A stretch of DNA of 64,000 bases from Bacteroidota bacterium (GCA_023428755.1 JAEYWX010000029.1:248001-312000), one strand, 5' to 3'. Positions 1-9,995 are shown, counted from the first letter of the stretch. Program-made: numbers and translations. Notes: generated by a model not told the origin, from the sequence alone.

Positions 1-419
1 CTCTTTTCAGTATAATACTTATTTGAAGAAGACTTTGAAGTAGAATTGAGCTTTTCTTGCTTTTTTAAAAGAATGCGTTTGACTTGATTTTTCTTTAATG
101 CAAAATCATTTACAAAATACTTTAGTGGTGTAAAGCTTGATAAACCTCTCTCTTTGAGCTCATTTTCTTTTTTGCCAATTAAGCTAATCCATGTTTCCGA
201 AAATGTCTGTTCATTATTTACAATTCCTTTTGAAATTAGTTCAATCATATCGTGAATAACAGAACCAAAATGCGCATTCGCATTTGATGGGAGCAACTGC
301 TTGTAACCAAATGTATTAGCCAATACCAATTTGTAAGGACAGCCTAACGCAGAGTAATATTGACTTGCGGAAATCCGAGTTAGTGTTTTTATTTTATGAT
401 TACTTAATTTCTCAATCAT
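1..419 (-). CDS. RecB/Cas4-like PD-(D/E)XK nuclease, N-terminal part (runs off window)
   Basis: The reading frame starts with ATG at 419-417 and stays open to the window edge (about 139 codons). Near residues 17-30 it reads SASQYYSALGCPYKL, and near residue 50 FGSVIHDMIE. Together these resemble the start of RecB/Cas4-family nuclease domains: an S-x-S-x-x-x-x-x-x-CP segment, then G-x-x-x-H-x-x-x-E, whose His is the first conserved nuclease position. The catalytic Asp and Glu-x-Lys would lie beyond the window, so nuclease activity is inferred. The start codon overlaps the stop of the helicase gene (ATGA), so the two are probably translationally coupled. The likely role is processing DNA together with the helicase. 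Confidence 0.6.
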   Translation of the reverse strand, partial: MIEKLSNHKIKTLTRISASQYYSALGCPYKLVLANTFGYKQLLPSNANAHFGSVIHDMIELISKGIVNNEQTFSETWISLIGKKENELKERGLSSFTPLKYFVNDFALKKNQVKRILLKKQEKLNSTSKSSSNKYYTEK

Positions 420-3400
420 TTATTCATAATTTTTTCAAAGCACCAGCCAACTCTTCTTTGAAGATTGAAGGTGTCTAAACACTCAAAATCATCATCTATG
501 TTTCCTCCTTTACTAACAATATATTCGTGTGCCTCACTGATCCTGTTTGTGTACCACGCATCTTCTTCAGGATTTTCTAACTTCCAAAAGGGATGGACAA
601 TAAGAATAATTTTTCTTCGTCCATTTCTGGCTGAGCCATGCTTTATAGCTGGAAGTCCATCAAAATCAATTATATAATCTTCTTTTAGACTTCCACCTGT
701 GACAAAAAAGCTTTCAACAAACTGGTCTCTAAGTTTTTTTGCGAATACCAACCAATTCTTCACCTCAATTTCTTCAAAAACTCCGTCTGCACCTGATTTG
801 TAGTTTTTGTCTTTGAAGATTCTCAAAATTCCTAATCCTAATCGCCAATCTAATAAGCTATGCCAGTTCATGTTTCGATATACCTTCAAGCAATCATAAC
901 AGGCATCGTTGCACCTACTTTGGTGCTCATCAGAGTGAATTCGTTTAATATAAGTATCTACAGATTTTGGCTGCAATGCTTCATCAAGAATTTGTTCAAA
1001 TTCTTCATAAAGCTTCCTAACAAAGCCTGAACCATTAGGTAATTCATCCGTTAGAATTATCTCAGCCACATTCTTTTTCACTACATCAACAATTTCTCGT
1101 TTTGTAATGTCGGCAATTTCAATTTCAGTGGGATCAACGTCCAATATGTCCGCTAAAACTCGTTGAAGTAAAAATGCACTTGAATAAAATCCTGCTCTAA
1201 CACCCAAGCTTTGTCTCTCAAAATAATTTGGATTTTCTTTCAGATTGAACATGTCCAATTGCAATTCAGGAGGTACAGAAGTCGGATAAAATTTTAGGAT
1301 TTCTGTTTTCTTATTTATCGCAAGTGCTATTGGCTGTTCCTGAATTCTGTTTGCAAACTCAATGCTATAGCCATCTTCATTAGTAAATGGATTATTTGTA
1401 CCATTAGGGGGCGGAACGATAGAGTCCAGAATCCATTGATTTTTAAATGTAAACGATTTCCGAGTTTCAGGATTAAAATTTTTCACATCATAATAGCTGC
1501 CTGTATAAAACTTATCACCGTTGGTATTTATTCTCCATGTTACATCTTTATCTGAAATTATAAGTTTAGTATTGGCTACATTTTTATCGTCTCTCTTTGC
1601 ATCAGCTTCGGTAGAACGATCTGCATAAATTGGTGGTCTATTTGTTACAAAATCTGCTTCATCTCTATTGTCGGATCCTAAGAGGAAATTGCTTCTATAT
1701 GCTTTAGGTGATTTAACTCTGAACTTTCCATATGTGTATGTATCAAAGTTGCCGCAATCAGGGCACTGCTGATTTACCGGTTCGTCATCATCACTAAATG
1801 ATTTGTTGTAGCCGCACTTTTTACATCTTTCCATCCATCTGCTTAAGTAGAAAGGCGAATTTTCCGTTGAATCGTCTGCTTTATTTATAAGTACATCTTT
1901 CCCTTTATCGCTTAGTTTTATAATATCTGAAGTAAAACCAATGGACTGATAAATCGCTTTATCTTTTGTTTTTTGTGCGCCGGGGGCAAATTCGTAAACA
2001 GCCATAGCTTGACCCCTGTCAATTTTCAATGTTTCATAATTTGGAGCTGTTCCATGATAAAAATATTTTACATCAGTTGGCATTCCAAACATTGGCAATA
2101 TGCCGCCTTCAGCAAATTTTTGTGAAATATCATCGGTAGGAATTTCTGGGTTCTTAATCACACTTTCTAATTTTGCTATAAACCCGTTTGTTCCAACCGT
2201 ATCAACAAAATATTTCTGGAACTGATCCTTTAAATCTCCTATATGGTGAGGTGTAATACAATCAATAACAGAACTGATTGCAAGGTGATTAGTATTTATC
2301 CAATTTTCCAAATGTGGTTTGTAACTATTCCAGTTGTGTGTCTTACCAAACACTCCATGAATACTTGATTTACTCTCATCAAAATTTTCATTTACTTCAA
2401 TTGTCAAATATGCTTGCCTCAATATTTCTTTTGAAATTAATCGCAAACAAATTCGCTCTTGCTTCATTGTCAAGAATGGTGTAGGTGGACTGTCACCAGT
2501 AATTTTTTGAGGGTTTGAGAAGTAAAATTCGTCATGGCTTCTACCTCTACAAAAAGTAAGGATTACTGAATATGCTTGCCCACGTCTTCCGGCACGTCCA
2601 ACTCGTTGTTGATAGTTGAATCGTTGTGGTGGCATATTGGCAAGCATCACTGCTTGAAGCGCACCAATATCAACTCCTACTTCTAAAGTAGTTGTTACAC
2701 TTAACAAATCAATTTTCTTCACAAGTGGATTGCCTTCTGTTTTCAAAACCACATTTCTAAAATGGCGCTGCCTTTGGAACTGGTTATCCGTTTGTCCTGT
2801 CAATTCTTCGCAATGTATTCTAATCGGTTCTCTGTTTTGAATCATAGCAGAATGGGACAAATAATTTGCCTTCCAAACTTCTTCACAACTGGTCTTATTG
2901 GTTGGATCAAGTGGTGATTTTGTTTGTGTACAAATGCCAGCAGAAAAATGTAAGTGTGCCCTTCTACTTCTGCTACTTAGCCAAACCTCATCATTAGCAA
3001 TTGATGCTTTGATAAATAATTCCTCAAACTGTAGTCCTGTATCTCCTCTTAGAAGACCTATTTCTGAAAGTAAATCAAAAATATTTTGCCCTAAAATGTG
3101 TTCGGAAACAGAAAGCCGTTCAGCAACATTTCGGATGTAGCCTTTGCATAAACTCGGAAAATTATTGTAAGCGATTATATCAAAGGGGAAGTTGTCTTCG
3201 TCAACCTGATTATGATTAAATTTATCGCCTAAAATTCGGATTGTTGAATTCACAATTTCAAGAAACACATTTTGCGTCAGGCCAACTGTGCCAGCAAATT
3301 TTGCAAGAACAGGAGTATCTGGATTTATTGTGAGATAACCTAATGCAGAACTTTCAAAAGAATAAAACAAGGAAGCAAAAAACATTGTAGACATCTTTCG

Positions 3401-6400
3401 CAATGTTCCTTTTTTAATTTCTCGAATAAATGTATCATCAACCCCTTCAATCCATTGTTGAGGGTTCTCAAATTGAATAACCTTATACCATGGAATTTTT
3501 GTATCCGGTGTTGATTGTAATCTTATGTCATTGCCTCCCGGATTGATACCTAATTCAGCTATACGTTTTACTAATGGTGCTAAATTTAGACTATTTGTGT
3601 ACTCAATTAAATCTCTAACTTTGATAATTCTTGTTTCGATTTCCTGAATTTTCCTTAAGGCAATTTTTTTGTCGTTTATTGCTTTTGGAGTATTTCTTGT
3701 CGTGCTTGCGTCATTCCAAATATCATCAACTTCATCAACAAGTTCATTAAATTTTAACCTAAACTCTAAAATTTTCTCATTGTCATTTGATTTGAATGCT
3801 TTTAAAATTTCAAGTTTGATTATTAGTGAATTATTTAATTCCCGAATTAAAAGTTCCCTCAATAAATCTAAAAAATGATTTCTTTCAATTCCATTAGCAA
3901 CCTGTGCCGAATCTTCTCTACTATCAGAAAAAACAACCAGCTTTCTTTCATCTTGTTTAATTGGCAATTGGTACATTAATTCCTTCGCAAACATTTGGCT
4001 TGATTTGGCAAAACCGGTTCTGAACCCTCTAATAGAAGAAATTTTTGTTTTACTTGAGTTTTGATGGTGCTTGCTGTGATTTATGCCGCATGCAGGACAA
4101 ACACAAGGCGTCGCTTTATGGGTATCAACACTTGACAGATTAAAAGCAATATCTACTTTTGAAGAATCGTTATGTGCTATTTTGAAATAATATCCTTTCC
4201 GCCAATTAGCGGGCTCTTGGTCTGCTTTTTCGTAAGTTTCTTTTACGTCACCGGAATAAACATTTATTGACGCTTTTTCCCAAGATGCTGTATAGTCTTT
4301 TTGATTAATGGAATTATTAACTGTTGTCTGTCTCCAGTAGCCGTTAGGTCTTTCGTGAGGCTCTAATTCTTGCTTCCCTTGTACCCAGAAAATGGCATAC
4401 TCCTGATACGATCTCCTTTCTAAAAGTTTGTGAGGTGTTTTTTCAGGAATGCCTTCAATATTTGGGCTTAAAGGAAGTAACTCAAAAAAACTATTCGTTT
4501 CATCTGAGGCTTTTAATCTGCTCCCTCCAAATAAAGTTGTCCCACAATTATCACAATATAGCAATTCTAAAACCCTGTAACCTTTCTCAGATTTTATCTG
4601 CGCTTGCGAATATAATTTACCAACAGTTCTTTCTTCGTCCCTATATTCATCTGAAATATCTTCAGCATTTAGGGAACCCCATAAACCTTCAATATTTCGA
4701 AAAAAATAGTGAAATCTAAATCGTGGCAGTTTTGATTCGTTATGATTGGATTCAATTATTTTGAATTCAGGCAGATCATACAAGGATCGTAAAATAAGTA
4801 AGCCACTTAATGCCATTCTTAAATCCACTTTTGAAATATTGTCTCCAAACAACTTTTCTGTCAGAATGTCTTTGTTTTCATTATCTCCATTAGCTCTTAA
4901 AGAACACACAGCCCTTTCTTCTCCGCCAATTGAGCAAGCACTATACAACCTCTCTCTTAATTGTAGATTTTTATCAAGCAGTACTTTTAAAACAAGCTGT
5001 ATCGGTTCAGTATCACTTAAATCACTTTTTGCAAATGATTTCAATTCAGTAGCCGTTAGCGAACATTGCCTAATAAATCCTTCTGAATAAATGTTTCCAT
5101 TGCTTGAATAAAATGATTCATTTATTTTTTTGAAGGGCTCAAATGGTAGTTTCGGAATTTCATTTGATATTGTTTGTACAGGATTATTTTCTCCTTTGAT
5201 AATTGAAAAAGACTTTTTTGCATCAGAAACACCAAAGAAATCTTGAATAAAATCAATGCTTTTAACATCATTAGCATCAAGTGAAGCCGATGAAGCAAGT
5301 ATTTTCAATTGAGGGTGATTGGGGTGCAAGCCTAATCTATTTAAAATTACTCTTAAAAGATACGCTACTTCTGTTCCCTGTGTACCCCGGTATAAGTGCA
5401 ACTCGTCGATGATCAAATGAAAAACTCTGTTCTTTTTTTCCTTCTTTCTGTCATCTTCTGAAAGATGGAGTGAAAATTCGTCATCACAATTAAGCCAAGC
5501 TTTTGTTTTGTCGAAAATTCCACTATCAATATCTCTCATGAGCATAATGCTCAACATTGAATAGTTTGTAATCATTATATCAGGTGGTGCCACCTGCATA
5601 TCAAATCTTGTTCGCATTTCAGCTCCATCTAATCTCGGGTAAAATGCGATTAAATTTTCGGCTGCGTCACTTAGCCCATCTGGCAAATCCCTATTCTCAT
5701 CAATGTGTTGCTTAATGTCGTTAGAAGATTTTTCAAGTGCTGCCAATTCTTTTCTTAATTGTTCAATTTTGAACTTATTTATCTTTTTGGTACCATTTTC
5801 ATTAAAAGAATGTAGCTCGCCAGATGATGGAGTACTTCCTGTATATCTTCCGAAGTATATTGAGTTGTTGTTGGCATTTGCCTTTAGCCATTCTCTTGTC
5901 TTATCAGAATCGAGTGCTTTTCTTAATCTTGTAAGTTGATCTTCCACCAGCGCATTCATTGGATAAAGAATAAGCGCCCTGACTGCTTGTGGTCTTCCAT
6001 CATTTGGCCTTTGTCTTACTAATGGACTAAGTTCAAAGTCTTTAACAATTTCCTTATCTGATAAATCAAAATTGTTCCACCAATAGTTTTTGTTGGTGCC
6101 TAAAGACTTTCCCCATTGTGAAAGTTCTTTTGAAAGCTGTGCGAATAGGGGCAACAGGAATGATTCTGTTTTACCTGAACCAGTACCGGAGGTTATAATA
6201 CAATGTTTATTGTCCATTGCGTCTTTTAACATCTTTGCCTGATGTGCATACATAGGAAATGAATCAGAGAACAAACCAGTTTTTACCAGTGACTTAAATG
6301 TCTCTAACTCAGCATCTGTCATGTTTGGAACATGTTCTTTGCCAAGTTGTGAAATTGTAATATCACTTGACTTATAATCAGGTAGTGGTTCTATCCAAGG

Positions 6401-6541
6401 CTCCCTATACAAAACCTTGTCTGTATTTAACTTAACCCTTCTTTCGGCATTTACCGAACTAAATTTGGTATCAAATGCTGTTTCTACATAACGTATGTAG
6501 TTGTCTTTAATCGTATCAAATGCCGTGATTGGGTCTTTCAT
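416..6541 (-). CDS. Giant DEAD/DEAH-box helicase with DUF1998/MZB-type C-terminus (Druantia/DISARM-like)
   Basis: A 2041-residue superfamily 2 helicase. The Q-like region MYAHQAKML is near residue 97, motif I GTGSGKTE at 119-126, motif II DELH near 375, SAS (motif III) soon after, and motifs V-VI (LEVGVDIGALQAV, QRVGRAGRRGQ) near 1285-1320. Cysteine pairs suggest zinc sites: CDNC and CVCPAC in the middle, CKKC with CPDC near 1580-1600, and a final cluster CNDACYDC near 1880 followed by NMNWHSLLDWRLG, typical of DUF1998/MZB ends. This length and layout match DruE-type helicases. In DISARM the helicase (DrmA) and DUF1998 (DrmB) are separate proteins. It starts 3 bp after the upstream gene and overlaps the next by ATGA. 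Function as a DNA translocase in phage defence is inferred from family and context. Confidence 0.85.
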   Translation of the reverse strand: MKDPITAFDTIKDNYIRYVETAFDTKFSSVNAERRVKLNTDKVLYREPWIEPLPDYKSSDITISQLGKEHVPNMTDAELETFKSLVKTGLFSDSFPMYAHQAKMLKDAMDNKHCIITSGTGSGKTESFLLPLFAQLSKELSQWGKSLGTNKNYWWNNFDLSDKEIVKDFELSPLVRQRPNDGRPQAVRALILYPMNALVEDQLTRLRKALDSDKTREWLKANANNNSIYFGRYTGSTPSSGELHSFNENGTKKINKFKIEQLRKELAALEKSSNDIKQHIDENRDLPDGLSDAAENLIAFYPRLDGAEMRTRFDMQVAPPDIMITNYSMLSIMLMRDIDSGIFDKTKAWLNCDDEFSLHLSEDDRKKEKKNRVFHLIIDELHLYRGTQGTEVAYLLRVILNRLGLHPNHPQLKILASSASLDANDVKSIDFIQDFFGVSDAKKSFSIIKGENNPVQTISNEIPKLPFEPFKKINESFYSSNGNIYSEGFIRQCSLTATELKSFAKSDLSDTEPIQLVLKVLLDKNLQLRERLYSACSIGGEERAVCSLRANGDNENKDILTEKLFGDNISKVDLRMALSGLLILRSLYDLPEFKIIESNHNESKLPRFRFHYFFRNIEGLWGSLNAEDISDEYRDEERTVGKLYSQAQIKSEKGYRVLELLYCDNCGTTLFGGSRLKASDETNSFFELLPLSPNIEGIPEKTPHKLLERRSYQEYAIFWVQGKQELEPHERPNGYWRQTTVNNSINQKDYTASWEKASINVYSGDVKETYEKADQEPANWRKGYYFKIAHNDSSKVDIAFNLSSVDTHKATPCVCPACGINHSKHHQNSSKTKISSIRGFRTGFAKSSQMFAKELMYQLPIKQDERKLVVFSDSREDSAQVANGIERNHFLDLLRELLIRELNNSLIIKLEILKAFKSNDNEKILEFRLKFNELVDEVDDIWNDASTTRNTPKAINDKKIALRKIQEIETRIIKVRDLIEYTNSLNLAPLVKRIAELGINPGGNDIRLQSTPDTKIPWYKVIQFENPQQWIEGVDDTFIREIKKGTLRKMSTMFFASLFYSFESSALGYLTINPDTPVLAKFAGTVGLTQNVFLEIVNSTIRILGDKFNHNQVDEDNFPFDIIAYNNFPSLCKGYIRNVAERLSVSEHILGQNIFDLLSEIGLLRGDTGLQFEELFIKASIANDEVWLSSRSRRAHLHFSAGICTQTKSPLDPTNKTSCEEVWKANYLSHSAMIQNREPIRIHCEELTGQTDNQFQRQRHFRNVVLKTEGNPLVKKIDLLSVTTTLEVGVDIGALQAVMLANMPPQRFNYQQRVGRAGRRGQAYSVILTFCRGRSHDEFYFSNPQKITGDSPPTPFLTMKQERICLRLISKEILRQAYLTIEVNENFDESKSSIHGVFGKTHNWNSYKPHLENWINTNHLAISSVIDCITPHHIGDLKDQFQKYFVDTVGTNGFIAKLESVIKNPEIPTDDISQKFAEGGILPMFGMPTDVKYFYHGTAPNYETLKIDRGQAMAVYEFAPGAQKTKDKAIYQSIGFTSDIIKLSDKGKDVLINKADDSTENSPFYLSRWMERCKKCGYNKSFSDDDEPVNQQCPDCGNFDTYTYGKFRVKSPKAYRSNFLLGSDNRDEADFVTNRPPIYADRSTEADAKRDDKNVANTKLIISDKDVTWRINTNGDKFYTGSYYDVKNFNPETRKSFTFKNQWILDSIVPPPNGTNNPFTNEDGYSIEFANRIQEQPIALAINKKTEILKFYPTSVPPELQLDMFNLKENPNYFERQSLGVRAGFYSSAFLLQRVLADILDVDPTEIEIADITKREIVDVVKKNVAEIILTDELPNGSGFVRKLYEEFEQILDEALQPKSVDTYIKRIHSDEHQSRCNDACYDCLKVYRNMNWHSLLDWRLGLGILRIFKDKNYKSGADGVFEEIEVKNWLVFAKKLRDQFVESFFVTGGSLKEDYIIDFDGLPAIKHGSARNGRRKIILIVHPFWKLENPEEDAWYTNRISEAHEYIVSKGGNIDDDFECLDTFNLQRRVGWCFEKIMNK

Positions 6542-6544
6542 GAT

Positions 6545-9454
6545 CTACAAGTTATTTTTTATTTGAATTCTTTGATTGAATTTTGCGAATAGATTTTCAG
6601 CAAAGAGTTTGGGAACATTTAGATAGAATTGGTAAACACAATTTCGACCTTCAATTTGTACGTTTTTGTAATACGGAGCTTGCCCACTTAGTAGCATAAT
6701 TGCTTCGGCAATAAGCCTTGGAAGTTGAACATATTTCGGTATTGCTAATTCCTTGGTTGCTTCATTATAGTAAATTACTTTTTTGTTCTGTTCTGAAAGC
6801 AGTAAAAACTTTCCCCAGTTCCTATCGACTTCGTATGATTTGTTGTCAAGCCAAAGAATATGTGTGAATTGAAAGCGTACATAATATTCTTGAAACGATA
6901 GTTTTTTGTCAATTTCACCAGCATCTTTCACAAACTTCAGAAGTGAAGTATCAAATACCTTTCTTGCCCATTCAAAGTTGGGTTTTTCAACAAATTTGTT
7001 TTTTGTAATATATTCCTTATACCCTTCAATAGATTCGCTAAAATCTTGCAAGCCAAATTGCGTAATTTGGGGTTGAAGAATTGGTTTTTCAATGATTTTA
7101 AACTCTATGTTCAATTGCCGGGCAATTCGCTCTAATTTTCGCCATGCATCAGTACAATTTTTACAATTTGCCGGAGTGAGACGTATTAAATCCGGCAAGT
7201 AGTAAATCTCAAGTTGCTTGGCCTGCGGAATAATTTCAATATTAACTTCGTGCGTGTTGCAGCAATCTTGCAAATTGTCTATAAAAGATTTTGAATGTCC
7301 GCCAATAAGAATTGCTTTTAATGATTTCAGCGATGGAACAATAATAAACTGAGGCCTGTTTATTGCGATTTTGTTTAAAACGTAATCATAATCCAAACAA
7401 CCCAAGTAATCATAAAAATTTATTGAAGTTTGCTTTAAGTATTTGGGGCTTTGTTGGTACATTGAAAACTCCCAAATTTTTTCAAGTTTCTCAACCGAAT
7501 CAACTATTTCGGAAAACTCTTGAAACTTGAGGTTTCTTTTCATGCTGAGTATTTGCAGAATTAGATTTCCTTTATGTAGTTTATACTCATTTGCATTTGC
7601 AATAAATTCAGTTGGATTGTACATGGACGAAAAGAATGGAAATGACCATGAGCTTTGCCGTTGCCAATCATTATAGGATACGTTGCTGCCAACAACATAG
7701 AATTCATCAGAGGCATCACAGACTTCACCAAATCGATTTCTTTTGGTAATATTTTCATTGACTATATCCAGTGGATTAAAATCAATATCAATAATTTGAT
7801 AAGGCAATTCAGAATTAGCTAAATCATCATTTTCAATTTTGATTAGAAAATTTTGATTGTAAATAATATTATCAGAAATACTAAACTCTTCTGGAATAAC
7901 GGCACTTTGGGAAAGTGGAACTCTTTGATTCGTTTCCCAATAATCAAAATAAACCTTTTCGTTTCCATCAGCACCGTCAATATATATTTTCGGGAGCAAG
8001 TTTTTTAGATAACTTCTATTCTCAACTTTAATACCACCACGAAACTCTAATTTCTTCTTTGTATTTACTCTTAAAATTTCCTCTGATGGGTGTGAGCACT
8101 GTGGATTTCTGAATTTGAAAAGACTAAAACTATTCGGAACCCTATCATAGTCGATAGATTGGAAATCGCCTTTTTGGAATGTTGTACCCCAATGCTCAAT
8201 ACTTTGTCTTTTGGAGTCTGCGCAAAGTAAATACATCCACGATTGTCGGCTAACTCTGTCAGTTTCAATTAAATTATCCGCAGGCAACCCAAAGTACGAA
8301 CCTGATGTATAAAGCACTATATCATTTTGAGTTGTACTTGCTCTCCATTTATTTTGTTCATCCTCCAAACTAAGTTTTTGGTTGAATGCAATGTAAATTG
8401 GCTTAGAATATCCATTGCCCGAATTGCTAATTTCATTTTCGCCCATAATCAATTCGTCAGGAAAATCGTATTGTGAATACAAATAGTAAAAATGATTGAA
8501 GGATTCATCTACTTTATTCAGATTGAATGCAGAAAGTAATGTGGCGTAAATCCAACCTGTTTTGGGGAGTGGAGCTTTTCCCTCTTCCTCTTCCTCATAT
8601 TTAAGAACATATCCTTTCCAATTAGAGTATTCACGTTTAACAATTTCAATAACTACTTTCCTAAGTGGATTTTCTTCATCCGCAACAATTGAGACTATTC
8701 TTGGACTAAACTTTGCTTGTGATACACCATGAAGCGTGATAATTCTTTGAAATTGTTTTTCGGGGATAATAGAGTTAGGAGCAATGTCTGCTTTCCAGAA
8801 TATGTTGGGGATATCCCGAATATTTTTTGGTGTCAGTAAGCATTGTGAAAAAACCTTTCCTACGTAAATCCAATTTTGATTCCCCAGTCGTCTTTCAACA
8901 AAATATCCGAGATCTGTCTTGTAATATTCTTTACTCCAATTTTCAAGATTACTCCAAACCCAATCTATTTCTTCGATTGTAGTTGTTTTAACTTTGGTGA
9001 TATTATTACTTGTAAGGAATTCATTAAGCGGAGGGAAAAAAGAATTTGCTCTAAAAGTATTTACATTGTTGGTCATAGGTATTATCAGCGTGGCCAAATA
9101 ACCAATGTAAAACGGGTAAACAATTTTTGTATCACTGTGATAAATAGAAATACCATCCATCAGCAAATCGGATTGATTATTTCGAACAAAAACGGCTCTC
9201 TCAAACTCCTTCCATTTATTAGCTACTATTAAAAACTTGTCTATAAAATTGCTTTCGTTTGATATTTGTGGAAACCCATTTTTAAGGGATTTGCAAAAAT
9301 CACCCCAACTTTCTTCTTCAGTTTCAAAACCAAATTTTATCAATCCCAAATGTGAAATTTCTTTCTGCGTTATGTACAAAAGAACTTCCTTCCCTGCGTT
9401 TGATGAATTAAAGAAATGATTAGCTATTAGGTGATTCCATTCTAAGTATTTCAT
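6545..9454 (-). CDS. Unrecognised 969-residue protein of the helicase operon
   Basis: I do not recognise a named domain. The protein begins MKYLEWNHLIANHFF, has no signal peptide or membrane segment, and is rich in aromatic and acidic residues with an acidic run (EEEEEG) near residue 295. A NCKNC pair lies near residue 770. The last 60 residues contain LPRLIAEAIMLLSGQAP, the segment most suited for a family search. It is immediately upstream of the giant helicase (3 bp gap) and downstream of an XRE regulator, so it is almost certainly co-expressed with the helicase. Druantia type III also pairs one large uncharacterised protein (DruH) with DruE, but I cannot claim homology from reading alone. 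It may be a specificity or scaffold subunit. Confidence 0.8.
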   Translation of the reverse strand: MKYLEWNHLIANHFFNSSNAGKEVLLYITQKEISHLGLIKFGFETEEESWGDFCKSLKNGFPQISNESNFIDKFLIVANKWKEFERAVFVRNNQSDLLMDGISIYHSDTKIVYPFYIGYLATLIIPMTNNVNTFRANSFFPPLNEFLTSNNITKVKTTTIEEIDWVWSNLENWSKEYYKTDLGYFVERRLGNQNWIYVGKVFSQCLLTPKNIRDIPNIFWKADIAPNSIIPEKQFQRIITLHGVSQAKFSPRIVSIVADEENPLRKVVIEIVKREYSNWKGYVLKYEEEEEGKAPLPKTGWIYATLLSAFNLNKVDESFNHFYYLYSQYDFPDELIMGENEISNSGNGYSKPIYIAFNQKLSLEDEQNKWRASTTQNDIVLYTSGSYFGLPADNLIETDRVSRQSWMYLLCADSKRQSIEHWGTTFQKGDFQSIDYDRVPNSFSLFKFRNPQCSHPSEEILRVNTKKKLEFRGGIKVENRSYLKNLLPKIYIDGADGNEKVYFDYWETNQRVPLSQSAVIPEEFSISDNIIYNQNFLIKIENDDLANSELPYQIIDIDFNPLDIVNENITKRNRFGEVCDASDEFYVVGSNVSYNDWQRQSSWSFPFFSSMYNPTEFIANANEYKLHKGNLILQILSMKRNLKFQEFSEIVDSVEKLEKIWEFSMYQQSPKYLKQTSINFYDYLGCLDYDYVLNKIAINRPQFIIVPSLKSLKAILIGGHSKSFIDNLQDCCNTHEVNIEIIPQAKQLEIYYLPDLIRLTPANCKNCTDAWRKLERIARQLNIEFKIIEKPILQPQITQFGLQDFSESIEGYKEYITKNKFVEKPNFEWARKVFDTSLLKFVKDAGEIDKKLSFQEYYVRFQFTHILWLDNKSYEVDRNWGKFLLLSEQNKKVIYYNEATKELAIPKYVQLPRLIAEAIMLLSGQAPYYKNVQIEGRNCVYQFYLNVPKLFAENLFAKFNQRIQIKNNL

Positions 9455-9476
9455 GTAGTGGTGTTAGATCTTGTTA

Positions 9477-9722
9477 TTAAGGGATTACTGGATTGAGGGA
9501 AACATTAAAATTTAAATGAAATCCAAATTTTATTAAATAATCAATTGTTATAGAAAATTTTCCAGTTTCGACTTTGGATATGGTTGAGCGATGCACATTC
9601 ATTATCTCAGCAAGGTCATCCTGACTATAACCTTTATTTTCACGTAATCCTCGAATAGTCATTCCTATGGATTCTCGTCTTTCTTGTATATACTTATCTG
9701 TAAGCTTTGGTTTCTTGCTCAT
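9477..9722 (-). CDS. XRE-family helix-turn-helix regulator
   Basis: A small 81-residue DNA-binding protein. Residues 18-65 form a Cro/C1-type fold: IGMTIRGLRENKGYSQDDLAEIMNV is followed by HRSTISKVETGK, the recognition-helix pattern of XRE regulators. There is no extra effector domain. It lies 22 bp upstream of the 969-residue gene in the same direction and 27 bp downstream of another small gene. It is therefore positioned as the operon's own regulator, as often seen for defence and toxin-antitoxin loci. The inverted repeat at 10131-10165 upstream of the operon is a plausible operator for it, by inference only. Confidence 0.85.
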   Translation of the reverse strand: MSKKPKLTDKYIQERRESIGMTIRGLRENKGYSQDDLAEIMNVHRSTISKVETGKFSITIDYLIKFGFHLNFNVSLNPVIP

Positions 9723-9749
9723 TTGGGGGTAGTTTAGAAATACTGAGTT

Positions 9750-9995
9750 TTACTGTGGTAAAACAATCAGATATTTTGTTGGTATTGGCAAATCCCATCC
9801 ATCAGGATAAGAAACAGTAGTTAAATTAATTCCGGGTTCCTTAACTGTTCCTATTTGATCTATTCCTGCAAGTACCAACCGTTGATAATCCTGTACAGAT
9901 TTATCTGGACTTGAGGTCTCGGTTTTAAAAAGCTCAAGCTGATCGTTATCAAATGTTACTTTATCTCCGATTTTTGGGTAATATGTAGATTTCAT
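9750..9995 (-). CDS. Small unknown protein at the head of the defence operon
   Basis: An 81-residue soluble protein beginning MKSTYYPKIGDKVTFDNDQ, with no signal peptide or membrane segment. The N-terminal phrase (basic-GDKVxF) and the middle stretch AGIDQIGTVKEPG suggest a small beta-rich fold, but I cannot assign a family. It is first in the minus-strand run that continues with the XRE regulator, the 969-residue protein and the helicase. A regulatory or accessory role is guessed from position only. The region upstream (9996-10209) holds no convincing gene. Confidence 0.6.
   Translation of the reverse strand: MKSTYYPKIGDKVTFDNDQLELFKTETSSPDKSVQDYQRLVLAGIDQIGTVKEPGINLTTVSYPDGWDLPIPTKYLIVLPQ

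Noticed and set aside
4746..5090. Antisense frame of 114 residues opposite the helicase gene
   Set aside because: It lies entirely inside a strongly motif-supported gene, and its low-complexity Ser/Leu content is that of a shadow frame.
416..6541. Type I or III restriction helicase (HsdR/Res) assignment
   Set aside because: The DUF1998/MZB-type C-terminus and length point away from HsdR/Res, and no methyltransferase or specificity subunit is adjacent.
8876..9232. Antisense frame of 118 residues opposite the 969-residue gene
   Set aside because: Overlaps a well-placed operon gene; no start signal or family resemblance.
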